This document shows positions 26,107 to 37,295 of a DNA stretch of 64,000 nt, piece after piece. Position 1 is the first letter of the stretch, and each line of letters opens with the position of its first letter. The stretch lies in NCBI RefSeq assembly GCF_003194385.1, contig NZ_LAPT01000082.1:1-64000 (forward strand), given 5' to 3'. The position numbers were made by a program, and so were the translations under genes. The stretch is from Pokkaliibacter plantistimulans. GTDB lineage: Bacteria > Pseudomonadota > Gammaproteobacteria > Pseudomonadales > Balneatricaceae. Under the pieces are notes generated by a model. It was not told the DNA's origin and made no database searches. It worked only from the letters and a program-made list of their open reading frames with translations.

Positions 26107-27285
26107 ATGCGTGATGTAGTGATCGTCGCAGCAGGCAGAACAGCAGTTGGAAGTTTTGGTGGTGGCCTTGCAGCTATGACTGCAGCGGAGCTGGGTGCAA
26201 CAGTAATCAAAACCTTGCTGCAGCAAGTGGATCTTGATCCTGCACAGGTCAATGAAGTCATTCTGGGTCAGGTACTCACTGCCGGTTGCGGTCAGAATCC
26301 TGCCCGTCAAAGCGTCATCAAAGCGGGTCTACCTGATACCATCCCCGGTATGACCATCAACAAGGTTTGCGGCTCAGGACTTAAAGCCATCCACCTGGCC
26401 GCACAGGCCATTCGCTGTGGTGATGCAGACATCGTCATCGCAGGCGGCCAGGAAAGCATGAGTCAGGCCCCCCATGTGCTGCCGAAGTCGCGTGATGGAC
26501 AGCGTATGGGTGACTGGAAAATGATTGACTCCATGATCACCGACGGCCTTTGGGATGCATTCAACAACTATCACATGGGCATTACGGCGGAAAATATCGT
26601 CAGCAAGTATGGTTTCAGCCGGGAAGAGCAAGATGCCTTTGCTGCTGAATCGCAGCGCAAAGCAGGTGAAGCCATGGCGGCAAATCGCTTTGCGGACGAG
26701 ATCATTCCTGTCAGTATCCCACAGCGTAAAGGCGACCCTATCGTCATCGATAAAGACGAACAGCCCCGTCCAGGTACTACAGCTGAATCACTGGCGAAAC
26801 TTCGCCCTGCCTTCAAACCTGACGGCAGCGTGACAGCAGGTAACGCCTCATCCCTGAATGACGGTGCGGCTGCGGTTATCCTGGCAAGTGCAGAGAAAGC
26901 CAAAGCACTGGGACTGCCCATTCTGGCTACCATCAAAGCGTACTCAAGCGCTGGTGTAGCACCTGAAATCATGGGTACCGGGCCAATTGACGCGACTCGC
27001 AAGTGCCTGGAGAAGGCAGGCTGGGATATCAACGAGCTGGATCTAATAGAAGCCAACGAAGCGTTCGCTGCCCAGGCAATGTCGGTTAACAAAGACTTGG
27101 GCTGGGACACCAGCAAGGTCAACGTCAACGGCGGTGCTATTGCGCTTGGCCATCCCATTGGGGCGTCAGGTTGCCGCATTCTGGTTAGCCTGCTGCACGA
27201 GATGATCAAGCGCGATGCCCACAAAGGCTTGGCGACCTTGTGTATCGGTGGCGGCATGGGAGTTGCTCTTGCCATCGAGCGTTAA
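26107..27285 (+). CDS. Acetyl-CoA C-acetyltransferase (thiolase)
   Basis: Biosynthetic-type thiolase condensing or cleaving acetoacetyl-CoA. The 392 residues contain the acyl-enzyme cysteine C88 (NKVCGSG), H349 in GHPIGASG and the proton-shuttling C379 in CIGGGMG. A ribosome-binding site (AGGGAGA) precedes the ATG. It is a single-gene unit between two terminators. It could serve polyhydroxybutyrate (PhaA), acetoacetate or short-chain fatty-acid use (AtoB); no phaB or phaC neighbour decides this, so no symbol is given. Confidence 0.94.
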   Translation: MRDVVIVAAGRTAVGSFGGGLAAMTAAELGATVIKTLLQQVDLDPAQVNEVILGQVLTAGCGQNPARQSVIKAGLPDTIPGMTINKVCGSGLKAIHLAAQAIRCGDADIVIAGGQESMSQAPHVLPKSRDGQRMGDWKMIDSMITDGLWDAFNNYHMGITAENIVSKYGFSREEQDAFAAESQRKAGEAMAANRFADEIIPVSIPQRKGDPIVIDKDEQPRPGTTAESLAKLRPAFKPDGSVTAGNASSLNDGAAAVILASAEKAKALGLPILATIKAYSSAGVAPEIMGTGPIDATRKCLEKAGWDINELDLIEANEAFAAQAMSVNKDLGWDTSKVNVNGGAIALGHPIGASGCRILVSLLHEMIKRDAHKGLATLCIGGGMGVALAIER

Positions 27286-27316
27286 GCTGTAATTTTCTCA
27301 ACCAGTGTCATGAACA

Positions 27317-27346
27317 GAAAAAGCCACTTAGCGTGGCTTTTTCTTC
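27317..27346 (+). terminator. Intrinsic terminator after thiolase gene
   Basis: GAAAAAGCCAC-TTAGC-GTGGCTTTTTC: an 11-bp stem with a T-run, 31 bases past the thiolase stop. It may work in both directions and also serve the minus-strand cytochrome gene. Confidence 0.9.
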
Positions 27347-27393
27347 ATTAGATACTATAAAAGCAATATACGGCCCAAGCTGACGAATACATG

Positions 27394-27852
27394 CTAGGGC
27401 TGGCGGAAGCCGTCATGACAGCTTTTACATGCTCTACCCAGACCAGCGACATCCTTGGCTGCCAAATCCGGGTCATTCTTATCGACTGCCATTTTCACAT
27501 TTGCCAGGGCCTCTTTGAAATTACCTTGCGCCTGCTTAAATAACTCGGGCTCTTCCCAGATTCTTGGTAAAGCCTCACTTTCACCTACGGCGGTTCCCGG
27601 CAGGAATGCGGCAAAAGCTCTGTCACTCGCCTGCTCCAGAGCCGAAACATAGCCTTGAGCAGCAGCTTGATCCCACTTGCTCTTGTCCTTCAGCATTGAC
27701 CGGAGCATGCCGCTATTTTCTTTAAACTCATGAAAGGCATCCTGCCGGTAACTAACCACCTGCTCGGGTGACATGCCACTCAGATCATCTGCCGCCCAGA
27801 CTGTCCCTGCCACCACACCTAATAACGTTGCAAACAACACGATTCGTTTCAT
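27394..27852 (-). CDS. Cytochrome c'
   Basis: Periplasmic class II cytochrome c with one haem, commonly linked to NO binding or detoxification. From the ATG at 27852 it is 152 residues: signal peptide 1-20 ending VWA, a four-helix-bundle body, and the C-terminal haem site C142-x2-C145-H146 (CKSCH) 6 residues before the end, exactly where cytochromes c' carry it. A longer frame starting at 27954 overlaps the pnp terminator and would bury the signal peptide, so it was not used. No redox partner is adjacent. Confidence 0.92.
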   Translation of the reverse strand: MKRIVLFATLLGVVAGTVWAADDLSGMSPEQVVSYRQDAFHEFKENSGMLRSMLKDKSKWDQAAAQGYVSALEQASDRAFAAFLPGTAVGESEALPRIWEEPELFKQAQGNFKEALANVKMAVDKNDPDLAAKDVAGLGRACKSCHDGFRQP

Positions 27853-27939
27853 CTTCGGCTCTTCCCGTCCATTATCCATGCCAATAACAGTCAAACCCCA
27901 TCCTACTGTTACCCTGCAAAACAGCGCCAGCTTAAAACA

Positions 27940-27966
27940 GAAAAGGGACCTCAAGGTCCCTTTTTA
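27940..27966 (-). terminator. Intrinsic terminator after pnp
   Basis: AAAAGGGACC-TCAA-GGTCCCTTTTT stem, 34 bases past the pnp stop. It has a T-run on both strands. On the minus strand it closes the nusA-pnp operon before the cytochrome gene. Confidence 0.88.
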
Positions 27967-27999
27967 GTGTTTCAGAATGTGATTCAGGATGCCAGCCGA

Positions 28000-30096
28000 T
28001 TACTCAGCAGTCACATCTTTCATGGTCAGTTTGATACGACCGCGCTGATCGACATCCAGAACGCGCACAAGCACTTCGTCGCCTTCGTTAACAAAGTCGG
28101 AGACATTGTTAACGCGCTCCTGGCTGATCTGGGAAATGTGAACCAGACCGTCTTTGCCTGGAAGGATATTCACAAATGCACCGAAGTCCGCCAGACGCAC
28201 AACTTTGCCTTTGTATACCTTACCTACCTCAGCCTCACAAACAATAGCTTCAATACGCTGCTTGGCCGCATCGGCAGCGACCTTGTTCTCTGCGTAAACA
28301 CGTACAGAGCCATCATCTTCGATATCGATAGAGGCGCCAGTTTCTTCACAGATAGAGCGAATAGTAGCACCACCTTTACCGATAACATCACGGATCTTAT
28401 CGGAATCGATTTTCATGGTCAGCATGCTAGGCGCATTTGGCGACACCTCAGGACGTGCATAACCGATAACCTTGGCCATTTCACGCAGAATGTGCAGACG
28501 TGCATCACGAGCCTGCTCCAGGGCAATTTCCATGATCTCTTCGGTGATACCCTGAATTTTGATGTCCATCTGCAGAGCAGTAATACCACTTTCAGAACCC
28601 GCCACCTTGAAGTCCATGTCACCTAGGTGATCTTCATCACCCAGAATATCGGTCAGAACAGCAAAGCCGCTTTCTTCCTTTACCAGACCCATAGCGATAC
28701 CAGCGACCGGCTTCTTGACTGGTACGCCGGCATCCATCAGTGCCAGGCTGGCAGCGCAGACTGACGCCATTGAGCTGGAGCCGTTAGATTCAGTAATTTC
28801 CGAAACGATGCGAATGGAATAGGGGAATTCATCATCGCTGGGCAGCATCGCTTCCACACCACGACGGGCAAGACGACCGTGGCCAATTTCACGGCGTCCG
28901 GGTGGACCCATGCGACCACACTCACCTACAGAATAGGGTGGGAAGTTGTAATGCAGCATAAAGCGGTCTTTACGCTCACCTTCCAAAGCATCGATAACCT
29001 GTGCATCACGCATGGTACCCAAGGTACAGGTTGCCAGAGACTGTGTTTCGCCACGGGTGAAAAGAGCAGAACCGTGGGTGCGCTTAAGAACACCAACGTC
29101 CACATTTATAGGACGTACAGTCTTGTTGTCACGACCATCGATACGGGCTTCGCCACGGATGATGCGACCACGAACAATGTCTTTTTCCAGGCCATTGAAC
29201 AATCCGGCGACTTCACTGGCATCTGCAGCATTCTCACCCACGGTCAGTTCAGTCAATGCTTTGCTACGCAGAGCATCAATAGCTTCACGGCGGGCAGTTT
29301 TGTCACTCACAATGTAGGCAGCAGCCAGCTCATCACCGACCAGTGACTGCAAACGTGACTTCAGCTCAGAGTTCACTGGCTCTGGTTGCCAATCCCAGGC
29401 AGACTTGCCTACTTCTGCGGCAAACTCGTTGATGGCCTTGATAGCCACCTGCATTTCCATATGGCCAAACAGAACTGCTCCCAACATTTCGTCTTCGGTC
29501 AGCTCTTTGGCTTCAGATTCAACCATCAGTACCGCTTCGTTGGTACCCGCAACCACCATGTCTAACAGTGAGGTTGCCAGCTGTGGGTAGCTGGGGTTGA
29601 GTACATAGCCGCTGTCTTCGCTAAAACCTACACGAGCAGCACCGATGGGACCATGGAAGGGAATCCCGGAGATAGTCAGGGCAGCAGATGCGCCCAGCAT
29701 TGCAGCAATATCTGGATCCTGCTCCTTGCTTGCAGAAACAACAGTACAGATTACCTGCACTTCATTGTTGAAGCCTTTGGGGAACAGCGGACGAATCGGA
29801 CGATCAATCAGGCGAGAGGTCAATGTTTCCTTTTCGGAGGCTTTCGCTTCACGCTTGAAGAAACCGCCAGGAATCTTACCTGCAGCGTAGGTTTTCTCCT
29901 GATAGTGTACAGTCAGAGGGAAGAAATCCTGACCGGGCTTGGCTTCGCGGGCACCGACTACGGTACAAAGTACCTGTGAGTCGCCCATAGTGACCATTAC
30001 CGCACCAGAAGACTGGCGGGCAACACGACCGGTTTCCAGAACTACTTCCTGGCCACCATACTGAAAAGTCTTGGTAACGACGTTAAACATCGACAT
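28000..30096 (-). CDS. pnp: Polyribonucleotide nucleotidyltransferase (PNPase)
   Basis: Phosphorolytic 3'-5' exoribonuclease of the RNA degradosome. The 698 residues hold two RNase PH domains (about 1-210 and 310-545) joined by an all-helical domain, then a KH domain (about 553-615) and an S1 domain (about 620-690). FTRGETQ in the second RNase PH domain is the family signature. It is the last gene of the rimP-nusA-infB-rbfA-truB-rpsO-pnp order. A strong stem-loop upstream may be the RNase III processing site used for autoregulation. Confidence 0.97.
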   Translation of the reverse strand: MSMFNVVTKTFQYGGQEVVLETGRVARQSSGAVMVTMGDSQVLCTVVGAREAKPGQDFFPLTVHYQEKTYAAGKIPGGFFKREAKASEKETLTSRLIDRPIRPLFPKGFNNEVQVICTVVSASKEQDPDIAAMLGASAALTISGIPFHGPIGAARVGFSEDSGYVLNPSYPQLATSLLDMVVAGTNEAVLMVESEAKELTEDEMLGAVLFGHMEMQVAIKAINEFAAEVGKSAWDWQPEPVNSELKSRLQSLVGDELAAAYIVSDKTARREAIDALRSKALTELTVGENAADASEVAGLFNGLEKDIVRGRIIRGEARIDGRDNKTVRPINVDVGVLKRTHGSALFTRGETQSLATCTLGTMRDAQVIDALEGERKDRFMLHYNFPPYSVGECGRMGPPGRREIGHGRLARRGVEAMLPSDDEFPYSIRIVSEITESNGSSSMASVCAASLALMDAGVPVKKPVAGIAMGLVKEESGFAVLTDILGDEDHLGDMDFKVAGSESGITALQMDIKIQGITEEIMEIALEQARDARLHILREMAKVIGYARPEVSPNAPSMLTMKIDSDKIRDVIGKGGATIRSICEETGASIDIEDDGSVRVYAENKVAADAAKQRIEAIVCEAEVGKVYKGKVVRLADFGAFVNILPGKDGLVHISQISQERVNNVSDFVNEGDEVLVRVLDVDQRGRIKLTMKDVTAE

Positions 30097-30268
30097 AGCT
30101 TCTTATCTTCCTTATTCGGACACCGATGAGGATGCTGCTATAGCCGTAAAGCCAGTACTGCGCTGGACTCAAGGGTGTAAACCCAGAGCAGTACAGGCTC
30201 AGAAAGTCAGCGTCCATTCAACTGTGTCTTGGATGTAGCACAGGAGCAAACCGCCCCCGCTAAATGAC

Positions 30269-30294
30269 GAACGCCGCAGTAAACTGCGGCGTTC
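30269..30294 (-). other. rpsO-pnp intercistronic stem-loop
   Basis: A near-perfect GC-rich stem of about 11 bp (GAACGCCGCAG paired with CTGCGGCGTTC) starts 8 bases past the rpsO stop. It has no T-run on the minus strand, so it looks like a processing or attenuation hairpin rather than a full terminator. In E. coli the equivalent rpsO-pnp interval carries an attenuator and the RNase III site through which PNPase represses itself. The rest of the 206-base gap shows nothing else recognisable. Confidence 0.6.
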
Positions 30295-30302
30295 CATATC
30301 GC

Positions 30303-30572
30303 TTAGCGACGCAGGCCCAAGCGACCGATCAGCTGAGTGTAACGCTCAGCATCTTTGTTCTTCAGGTAGTCCAGCAGCTTACGGCGCTGGTTAACCATGC
30401 GGATCAGACCACGACGAGAGTGGTGATCCTTGGCGTTAGCCTTAAAGTGAGATTGCAGGCTGTCAATATTAGCAGATAGCAGAGCAACCTGAACTTCAGG
30501 TGAGCCGGTATCATTCTCAGCCTGAGCAAAATCTTTCAGAATCTGAGCCTTATGTTCAGCGGTCAAAGCCAT
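30303..30572 (-). CDS. rpsO: 30S ribosomal protein S15
   Basis: Primary 16S-binding protein of the small-subunit platform. From the ATG at 30572 it is 89 residues, the usual length, with the conserved core [17 protein letters not shown] and RRKLLDYL. An in-frame start farther upstream would add 14 residues that no S15 has. Expression is commonly autoregulated at its own leader; the 73 bases to truB leave room for that, but I cannot define the structure. Confidence 0.97.
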   Translation of the reverse strand: MALTAEHKAQILKDFAQAENDTGSPEVQVALLSANIDSLQSHFKANAKDHHSRRGLIRMVNQRRKLLDYLKNKDAERYTQLIGRLGLRR

Positions 30573-30645
30573 TTCAATAACTCCAATAATCAATATGCAA
30601 CCAACAGACGCCAACCGTGCATATTTACAGATGGCGCGCCCTCCC

Positions 30646-31581
30646 TTAGGAGGTTTTTAGCAAGCGCCGCGGATGCAGCATCCCCGAAGCTACAACTTCA
30701 CCTAGACCTAAAAACTCACCCGTATTCGCGTAGATACGCAAGAGCGGATCAGCCTGCACATCAGTCAGCGCAATACGCTGCCCCTGACGTAGCCTCTCGG
30801 TCTGCAAAGGGTCTAATTCTACAGTATTCAGATGCATTACGGCAGTCTCTGCCAGCATTAAATGATGCAGCAAAGGATTGTCGATTTCTTCTGGCTGAGC
30901 AGTCTGTTGCAACTGCTCCAGAGTCATCGCGTTTGCCAGAGTAAACGGCCCTGCCAGGGTACGCCGTAATACCTCGACATGTGCACCACAGCCGAGCGCC
31001 TCGCCGATATCCGCTACCAGCGAGCGAATATAGGTCCCTTTACTGCACTTTACTTCAAGCTCCAGCGTAGACTCTGACCAGTTAAGCAAGCGCAGAGAAG
31101 AGATAGTAACCTGGCGACGTTTTGTCTCCATGTCGATACTTCTCCCCTCCCGAGCCAACTTATAGAGAGGCTGGCCATCTACTTTAAGAGCAGAATAAAG
31201 GGGTGGCAGTTGTTCAATCTCACCACGAAAACGGCACAAAACCGACTCAATCAGCTCAGCCGTCAACGCAGGGAGGGGACGCTGAAGCAATACCTGTCCT
31301 TCAGCATCAGCTGTGTCGGTGGTAGTACCAAGCCGAGCCACAGTCACATACCCCTTATCAGCATCGAGCAATAACTGGGAAAACTTGGTAGCCTCACCAA
31401 AACACAGAGGCAGCACCCCCGTTGCCAGAGGGTCAAGTGCACCGGTGTGACCCGCTTTCGCGGCTCGAAGCAAATGACGTACTTTTTGCAAGGCGGAATT
31501 GGAGGTCAGCCCCTGGGGCTTATCCAGCACCAGAATACCACTGACCTCCCGCCAGTAATTGGAAGACTTTTTCTGACTCAT
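30646..31581 (-). CDS. truB: tRNA pseudouridine-55 synthase
   Basis: Makes the T-loop pseudouridine of nearly all tRNAs. The 311 residues begin at the ATG 10 bases after the rbfA stop. The catalytic aspartate is D50 in [20 protein letters not shown] and a C-terminal PUA-like part are present. It lies between rbfA and rpsO, as in E. coli and Pseudomonas. Confidence 0.96.
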   Translation of the reverse strand: MSQKKSSNYWREVSGILVLDKPQGLTSNSALQKVRHLLRAAKAGHTGALDPLATGVLPLCFGEATKFSQLLLDADKGYVTVARLGTTTDTADAEGQVLLQRPLPALTAELIESVLCRFRGEIEQLPPLYSALKVDGQPLYKLAREGRSIDMETKRRQVTISSLRLLNWSESTLELEVKCSKGTYIRSLVADIGEALGCGAHVEVLRRTLAGPFTLANAMTLEQLQQTAQPEEIDNPLLHHLMLAETAVMHLNTVELDPLQTERLRQGQRIALTDVQADPLLRIYANTGEFLGLGEVVASGMLHPRRLLKTS

Positions 31582-31591
31582 CAGCGAACAC

Positions 31592-32008
31592 TTATTCGGT
31601 ATCGTTATCCGCCTGACTGTCAGGCGTCGGATCCTGACGCGCCTTGTCTTCGCGCACAGCACGAGTTATCAAGGCACTGATCTGATTCCCCCGATTGAGG
31701 GTGTGATCATAGTGAAAACGCAGAGCAGGGATGACACGCATGGTTTTTAAACCGCGTGCCAGTTCGGTGCGAAGAAATCCAGCAGCCTGGTTGAGAATTT
31801 TCTCACCCTGACGATAAACCTCTTCGCCTTCTTCCATGCTCAATAATGTGAAATACACATCAGCATAGTTCAGGTCTTTGGAGACCCGGACATCGCTGAT
31901 GGTGATGATCCCCAGACGGGGATCCTTCATTTCCAGCTGTACGATGCCAGCCAGATCCTTTTGGATCTGGTCGGCAACGCGCTGGGTCCGACTGAACTCT
32001 TTCGGCAT
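31592..32008 (-). CDS. rbfA: Ribosome-binding factor A
   Basis: Late 30S assembly factor with a KH-like fold. The 138 residues contain QRVADQIQKDL and DPRLGIITI, standard for the family. It has an acidic C-terminal tail. It follows infB after 12 bases. Confidence 0.96.
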   Translation of the reverse strand: MPKEFSRTQRVADQIQKDLAGIVQLEMKDPRLGIITISDVRVSKDLNYADVYFTLLSMEEGEEVYRQGEKILNQAAGFLRTELARGLKTMRVIPALRFHYDHTLNRGNQISALITRAVREDKARQDPTPDSQADNDTE

Positions 32009-32020
32009 CCAGTTCTCTCT

Positions 32021-34561
32021 TTAGAGACTACGCTCTACGGTAATCACATCGAAGACTTCGATCTGGTCACCAACGCGGACATCGTTGTAGTTCTTCACGC
32101 CGATACCACACTCCATGCCCTGGCGAACCTCGTTGACGTTGTCCTTGAAGCGACGCAGTGAATCAAGCTCACCACCTTCAAAGATAACCACGTTGTCGCG
32201 CAGTACACGCAGCTTCTTACCACGCTGAACCACACCATCGATGACCATACAACCAGCCACCAGACCAAACTTCGGTGAGCGGAACACATCACGAACCTCG
32301 GCAGTACCAAGGATCTGCTCATGGAACTCAGGAGCCAGCATACCGGACAACGCTTTCTTCACATCATCAATGATGTCGTAGATAACGCTGTAGTAACGCA
32401 TGTCAATGCCTTCACGCTCAACGATGGTTTTGGCCCCCGCATCCGCACGGACATTGAAGCCAAACACCACGGCGCTGGACGCCAGTGCCAGGTTAGCATC
32501 AGATTCAGAGATACCACCTACACCGCTGGATACAATGGTGACCTTAACTTCATCGTTAGACAGGTCAGTCAGAGCCCCACTCAGCGCCTCAAGAGAACCA
32601 CGAACATCGGTCTTCAGAACGATATTGAGGTTAGCAACCTTGTCGGAGCCCATGTTCTCAAACAGATTATCAAGCTTAGCAGCCTGCTGACGGGCCAGCT
32701 TCACATCACGGAACTTGCCTTGACGGAACAATGCAACTTCACGTGCTTTCTTCTCAGAAGCAACTACCGAGAACTCATCCCCAGCGTCAGGTGCACCATC
32801 CAGACCCAGAATTTCCACAGGAATCGAAGGACCCGCTTCATCAATCTGCTGACCGTTTTCGTCAAGCATAGCCCTGACACGACCGTAATACATACCAGCC
32901 AGAACGATATCACCTTTACGCAGGGTACCGTTTTGAACCAGCAGGGTTGCGACAGTACCGCGACCTTTGTCCAGACGTGACTCAACAACTGTGCCGCGGC
33001 CGGAAATCGCAGGAACCGCTTTCAGCTCCATAATCTCAGCAACCAGCAACACCGTATCCAGCAGGTCATCAATACCCTGACCCGACTTGGCTGAGACATG
33101 AACAAACTCGGTATCACCACCCCAGCTTGTGGGAATGACGCCACGCGAAGCCAGTTCACTGGTAACACGGTCCGGATCTGCCGCTTCCTTGTCGATCTTG
33201 TTGATGGCAACAACAATAGGCACTTCTGCAGCTTTGGCGTGCTGGATAGCCTCTTCTGTTTGCGGCATGACACCGTCATCAGCAGCCACAACCAGAATTA
33301 CGATGTCAGTTACTTTCGCACCGCGAGCACGCATTGCAGTAAACGCCGCGTGACCGGGGGTATCCAGGAAAGTGACCATGCCTTTTTCGGTTTCTACATG
33401 GTAGGCACCGATATGCTGCGTAATACCACCTGACTCACCTGCAGCAACCCGCGTACGGCGAATATAGTCAAGCAGCGAGGTTTTACCGTGGTCAACGTGC
33501 CCCATAACGGTAACGACCGGCGCACGTGGCTCTTCAGTCCCCTCTTCAACGTCAGCACTGGCAGCACTTGCCAGATCATCTTCCAGAGCATTCTCATTGA
33601 GCAGTTTGACCTTGTGGCCCATTTCCTCAACAACAATGGCAGCAGTATCCTGATCAAGTACTTGGTTGATGGTAGCCATAGCTCCCATCTTGAACATGAT
33701 CTTGATAACTTCTGCAGCCTTGACTGCCATACGCTCAGCCAGCTCTGCAACTGTAATAGCTTCAGGAATCAGAACGTCACGCACAATCGGTGCAGTCGGC
33801 TTCTCGAAGCCATGAGCATTCTGACCAAGCTTGCCTTTCTTGGGTTTGCGTGGTCCTGCTTTACGGCGAGCACCATCGAAGTCGTCGTCAGAAGCGCCAG
33901 CTGGGCGACGAACAGCCACTTTGCCTTTAGCTCGGCCACGCTCTTCTTCGTCACTGCGCTCTTTAGTCTTAACAACCTTGCCAGGCTTGTCTTTGCTCGC
34001 CTTACGCTTTTTCTCAGACTCACTCACTTCGGCAGCCTGAACATCAGCGATGGAAGCCACCTGAGGAGCTTTCACTCCATCATTGCTGCGCTTGGGTGCA
34101 TCATTTCTGCGTGCCTGTTCTGCAGCAGCCTTGGGCACAGCCGTTTCAGTAGCTTTGCGAGCCACTTCATCGGCCTGCTTGCGCGCGGCAGCAGCCTCTT
34201 CTTCCTGACGTGCCTGCTCTTCAGCCTTGGCCTGAGCTTCCTGCTCGTCACGCTTCACATAGGTACGCTTACGGCGTACCTCGATATTAACTGTCTTCTT
34301 CTTGCCAGATGAATTGCTGACTTTAAGCTGACTCGTAGTCTTACGCTTCAGTGTGATTTTCTTGGGCGAAGCTTCACCTTCGTCCTCATCACCGCCGTGG
34401 CTGCGCTTCAGAAAGGTCAGCAACGTCATGCGTTCCTTCTCGGAAACGACGTCATTGGACCGGGTGTGTTCAAGCCCCGCTTCCTGCATTTGGTTCAACA
34501 AACGCTCAACAGGAACTCCAACCACTTCGGCCAGTTGCTGAACTGTAACTTCTGCCATCAT
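32021..34561 (-). CDS. infB: Translation initiation factor IF-2
   Basis: GTPase that brings fMet-tRNA to the 30S subunit. About 846 residues: an IF2_N domain (1-55), a long charged Lys/Glu/Ala-rich region (to about 265), a second IF2_N-like segment, then the G domain with GHVDHGKT (near 353), DTPGH and NKID, followed by domains II-IV. Two adjacent ATG codons begin the gene; the second is spaced 8 bases from GGAG and may be the real start. tRNA-fMet, its ligand, is encoded upstream in the same gene cluster. Confidence 0.97.
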   Translation of the reverse strand: MMAEVTVQQLAEVVGVPVERLLNQMQEAGLEHTRSNDVVSEKERMTLLTFLKRSHGGDEDEGEASPKKITLKRKTTSQLKVSNSSGKKKTVNIEVRRKRTYVKRDEQEAQAKAEEQARQEEEAAAARKQADEVARKATETAVPKAAAEQARRNDAPKRSNDGVKAPQVASIADVQAAEVSESEKKRKASKDKPGKVVKTKERSDEEERGRAKGKVAVRRPAGASDDDFDGARRKAGPRKPKKGKLGQNAHGFEKPTAPIVRDVLIPEAITVAELAERMAVKAAEVIKIMFKMGAMATINQVLDQDTAAIVVEEMGHKVKLLNENALEDDLASAASADVEEGTEEPRAPVVTVMGHVDHGKTSLLDYIRRTRVAAGESGGITQHIGAYHVETEKGMVTFLDTPGHAAFTAMRARGAKVTDIVILVVAADDGVMPQTEEAIQHAKAAEVPIVVAINKIDKEAADPDRVTSELASRGVIPTSWGGDTEFVHVSAKSGQGIDDLLDTVLLVAEIMELKAVPAISGRGTVVESRLDKGRGTVATLLVQNGTLRKGDIVLAGMYYGRVRAMLDENGQQIDEAGPSIPVEILGLDGAPDAGDEFSVVASEKKAREVALFRQGKFRDVKLARQQAAKLDNLFENMGSDKVANLNIVLKTDVRGSLEALSGALTDLSNDEVKVTIVSSGVGGISESDANLALASSAVVFGFNVRADAGAKTIVEREGIDMRYYSVIYDIIDDVKKALSGMLAPEFHEQILGTAEVRDVFRSPKFGLVAGCMVIDGVVQRGKKLRVLRDNVVIFEGGELDSLRRFKDNVNEVRQGMECGIGVKNYNDVRVGDQIEVFDVITVERSL

Positions 34562-34585
34562 GGGTCTCCTCTATCCGCTGCGTTC

Positions 34586-36070
34586 TTACTCTTGAGCAAA
34601 CCAAGGAGCACGCGCGGTCATAATCAATTCGGCCGCCCGTTCTTCGGACATGCCGTCAACTTCCATCAGATCGTCGATGGACTGCTCGGCCAAGTCCTCC
34701 ATGGTGACAACACCTTTGCTCGCCAGAACAAAAGCAAGATGTTTATCCATACCTTCCATATTCAACAAATCGTCAGCCGGAGTACTGTCCAGCTTCTCTT
34801 CGGAGGCTATGGCGAGATTCAGCAGCACATCCTTGGCTCGACTACGCAGCTCTTCAACCAGGTCTTCATCAAGATCTTCGATGTCCATGAGCTCTTCCTT
34901 AGGCACATAGGCAATCTCCTCCAGAGAGGTAAAGCCTTGTTCTACCAGCAAGGAAGCAAAATCCTCATCGATATCCAGGCGATCCATGAACAGGGTAACC
35001 AATTCACCGGTTTCCTCCTGCTGCTTGGTCGCCGCATCTTCTTCACTCATTACGTTCAATTCCCAACCAGTAAGCTCACTGGCCAGACGAACATTTTGTC
35101 CACTACGCCCAATTGCCTGGGCAAGATGGTCTGCGGCTACGGCCACATCCATCATGTGCGAGTCTTCATCCACAATGATCGATGCAACATCAGCTGGAGC
35201 CATAGCATTGATCACATATTGAGCAGAATTATCATCCCACAGTACGATATCGATACGTTCGCCTTTAAGCTCGTTTGATACCGCCTGAACACGCGCTCCA
35301 CGCATACCAACACAGGCGCCGACAGGATCAATGCGACCATCATTGGTTTTAACTGCAATCTTCGCGCGTGAACCGGGATCTCGTGCAGCGCCCCGGATCT
35401 CAATCACCTCTTCGGCAATTTCCGGCACTTCAATGCGGAACAGCTCGATCAGCATTTCCGGGCAAGTCCGACTCAAAATCAACTGAGGACCACGGCCTTC
35501 AGCTCGCACTTCCTTCAGCAGGGCCCGCACGCGCTCACCAGTACGGTACGCTTCGCGAGGAATCAACTGATCACGGGGCAGTACCGCCTCAGCATTGTTT
35601 CCCAGATCAACAATAATATTGTCCCGGGTAACTTTCTTGACCGTAGCGGTGATCAACTCACCTAGGCGATCTCGATATGCATTGACAACCTTGGCGCGCT
35701 CAGCTTCTCGTACCTTCTGGATAATGACCTGACGAGCTGTTTGTGCAGCAATTCGGCCAAAAGCAATGGACTCGATCTGCTCTTCGTAGGTGTCGTCTGG
35801 TTGAAGCGCAGTATCAATCTCCATTGCTTCTTCCATGGTCAGTTCCGTACCCAACGCAGGAACAGCGTCATTGGATACTACCAACCAACGACGAAACGTG
35901 TCGTAATCACCGGTCTTCCGATTGATCGCGACACGAATATCCACTTCTTCTTCAAAACGCTTTTTGGTAGCAGTTGCCAAGGCGATCTCAATGGCTTCGA
36001 AGATCACTTCCTTGGAAACATCCTTCTCGTTGGATAGAGCTTCCACCACGTTCAGAATTTCTTTGTTCAT
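34586..36070 (-). CDS. nusA: Transcription termination/antitermination factor NusA
   Basis: RNA polymerase accessory factor. From the ATG at 36070 it is 494 residues: N-terminal polymerase-binding domain (1-130), S1 (about 135-200), two KH domains (about 205-345) and two acidic AR-type repeats at the C-terminus (about 360-485). An in-frame extension upstream was rejected because it has no homology to the family start MNKEIL. It also acts at the boxA element of rRNA leaders such as the one at the left edge. Confidence 0.97.
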   Translation of the reverse strand: MNKEILNVVEALSNEKDVSKEVIFEAIEIALATATKKRFEEEVDIRVAINRKTGDYDTFRRWLVVSNDAVPALGTELTMEEAMEIDTALQPDDTYEEQIESIAFGRIAAQTARQVIIQKVREAERAKVVNAYRDRLGELITATVKKVTRDNIIVDLGNNAEAVLPRDQLIPREAYRTGERVRALLKEVRAEGRGPQLILSRTCPEMLIELFRIEVPEIAEEVIEIRGAARDPGSRAKIAVKTNDGRIDPVGACVGMRGARVQAVSNELKGERIDIVLWDDNSAQYVINAMAPADVASIIVDEDSHMMDVAVAADHLAQAIGRSGQNVRLASELTGWELNVMSEEDAATKQQEETGELVTLFMDRLDIDEDFASLLVEQGFTSLEEIAYVPKEELMDIEDLDEDLVEELRSRAKDVLLNLAIASEEKLDSTPADDLLNMEGMDKHLAFVLASKGVVTMEDLAEQSIDDLMEVDGMSEERAAELIMTARAPWFAQE

Positions 36071-36107
36071 GCCTATGCCTCGCCTTACAGCTCGTCGCTG
36101 ACAATCC

Positions 36108-36563
36108 TCAAAATTCCGGTACAACATTAGCCTTGTCGATCAACTCGAAAGGCAAAAGATACTCGGCATCATCTACCTGCAATACAACTTCATCATTCTC
36201 GATTGCATTGAGGCGCCCAACAAACTTACGGCGCCCGTCAAAAGGCATACGCAAGCGTAATTTCACGATCGCACCGACATAGGCCTGAAATTGCTCAGGG
36301 GTATACAGCGGACGATCCATGCCTGGAGAGGAAACCTCCAGAACATATTCACCGGAAATGGGGTCTTCCACATCCAACAAAGCACTCGCTTGATGGCTGA
36401 CTTTTGCACAGTCATCAACACCAATGCCAGACTCATGATCGATATAAATGCGCAACACACTACGACGACCTTGAGCCAGAAACTCTATCCCCCAGAGGGT
36501 AAAACCCAGGCCAGTCACAATAGGTGTTAGCATCTTATGCAGTGCAGCTTCTTTGCTTGTCAC
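36108..36563 (-). CDS. rimP: Ribosome maturation factor RimP
   Basis: Needed for 30S assembly. GTG at 36563 is chosen as start: GAGAGG lies about 9 bases upstream and the protein becomes 151 residues beginning with [11 protein letters not shown], like E. coli RimP (150). Earlier in-frame ATG codons would add 29 unrelated residues. Conserved parts are [23 protein letters not shown] and [12 protein letters not shown]. First protein gene of the nusA-infB operon. Confidence 0.94.
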   Translation of the reverse strand: MTSKEAALHKMLTPIVTGLGFTLWGIEFLAQGRRSVLRIYIDHESGIGVDDCAKVSHQASALLDVEDPISGEYVLEVSSPGMDRPLYTPEQFQAYVGAIVKLRLRMPFDGRRKFVGRLNAIENDEVVLQVDDAEYLLPFELIDKANVVPEF

Positions 36564-36648
36564 CGGGGCAACCTCTCTAGCGCACAAATAAAAAATGGGT
36601 CCATGACCCATTTCCTCCTCCCTTGACGGGATTATCTCCTTAGCTAAC

Positions 36649-36673
36649 AAAAAACCCCTTCAGAGAGGGGTTT
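36649..36673 (-). terminator. Intrinsic terminator after tRNA-fMet
   Basis: AAACCCCT...AGGGGTTT stem with TTTTTT on the minus strand, 15 bases past the tRNA 3' end. It separates the secG/tRNA unit from rimP. Confidence 0.88.
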
Positions 36674-36687
36674 AAGGAGAAAATGCT

Positions 36688-36764
<77 letters not shown>

Positions 36765-36831
36765 TCAAAAACGAGAACGTATATTACATGCTAAAAAAAC
36801 TCTACTCAAGAGCAAACACGTATTTTAAAAT

Positions 36832-36917
36832 TGGTGCCGAAGGCGGGACTCGAACCCGCACGACCGTAGGTCACTACCCCCTCAAGATAGCGTGTCTACC
36901 AATTCCACCACTTCGGC
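36832..36917 (-). tRNA. tRNA-Leu (GAG)
   Basis: An 86-base class II tRNA with a long variable arm and encoded CCA. The anticodon loop TTGAGGG gives anticodon GAG, reading CTC/CTT leucine codons. It begins 6 bases after the secG stop, so it is cotranscribed with secG and tRNA-fMet. Confidence 0.96.
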
Positions 36918-36923
36918 AATTTA

Positions 36924-37289
36924 TTAGTTAGAGGACTTATTCGAATTACCCACATCAGGCAAATCGCTATCCTTACTAACTTTATCTACAGCCTTGGACT
37001 GCTCAATCTGCTGCACAACATCAGCCGAAGGCACACCCATCTGACCAACCGTAGACACTTTCTCTTTTGCAAAATAAGCAAGAGCAAAACTTGTCACGAA
37101 GAAAAAGGCCGCAATACCTGCAGACAATCGAACCAAGAAAGAACCTGAACCTTGGCTACCAAAAACAGTCTGAGAAGCACCTGATCCAAATGCCGCCCCA
37201 GCATCAGCCCCCTTACCCTGCTGCAAAAGAACCAGAGCAATCAGAGAAATAGCCAGAGCAACATGAACAAAAATTACGAGCGTTTCCAT
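36924..37289 (-). CDS. secG: Protein translocase subunit SecG
   Basis: Small component of the SecYEG channel. About 121 residues from the ATG at 37289 (a GTG two codons earlier is possible). Two membrane helices (about 1-20 and 50-72) flank the conserved LLQQGKGADAGAAFGSGASQ loop. The C-terminal extension is longer than in E. coli. It lies directly downstream of tpiA, a common gammaproteobacterial pairing. Confidence 0.95.
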   Translation of the reverse strand: METLVIFVHVALAISLIALVLLQQGKGADAGAAFGSGASQTVFGSQGSGSFLVRLSAGIAAFFFVTSFALAYFAKEKVSTVGQMGVPSADVVQQIEQSKAVDKVSKDSDLPDVGNSNKSSN

Positions 37290-37295
37290 CAGCAC

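Noticed and set aside
27853-27954. N-terminal extension of cytochrome c'
   Set aside because: It would overlap the pnp terminator and hide a normal Sec signal peptide; the ATG at 27852 is better.
27967-28626. 219-codon frame antisense to pnp
   Set aside because: Mirrors the S1/KH coding sequence of pnp; no independent support.
33488-34312. 274-codon frame antisense to infB
   Set aside because: Caused by the repetitive Lys/Glu/Ala coding of IF-2; leucine/serine-rich low-complexity product.
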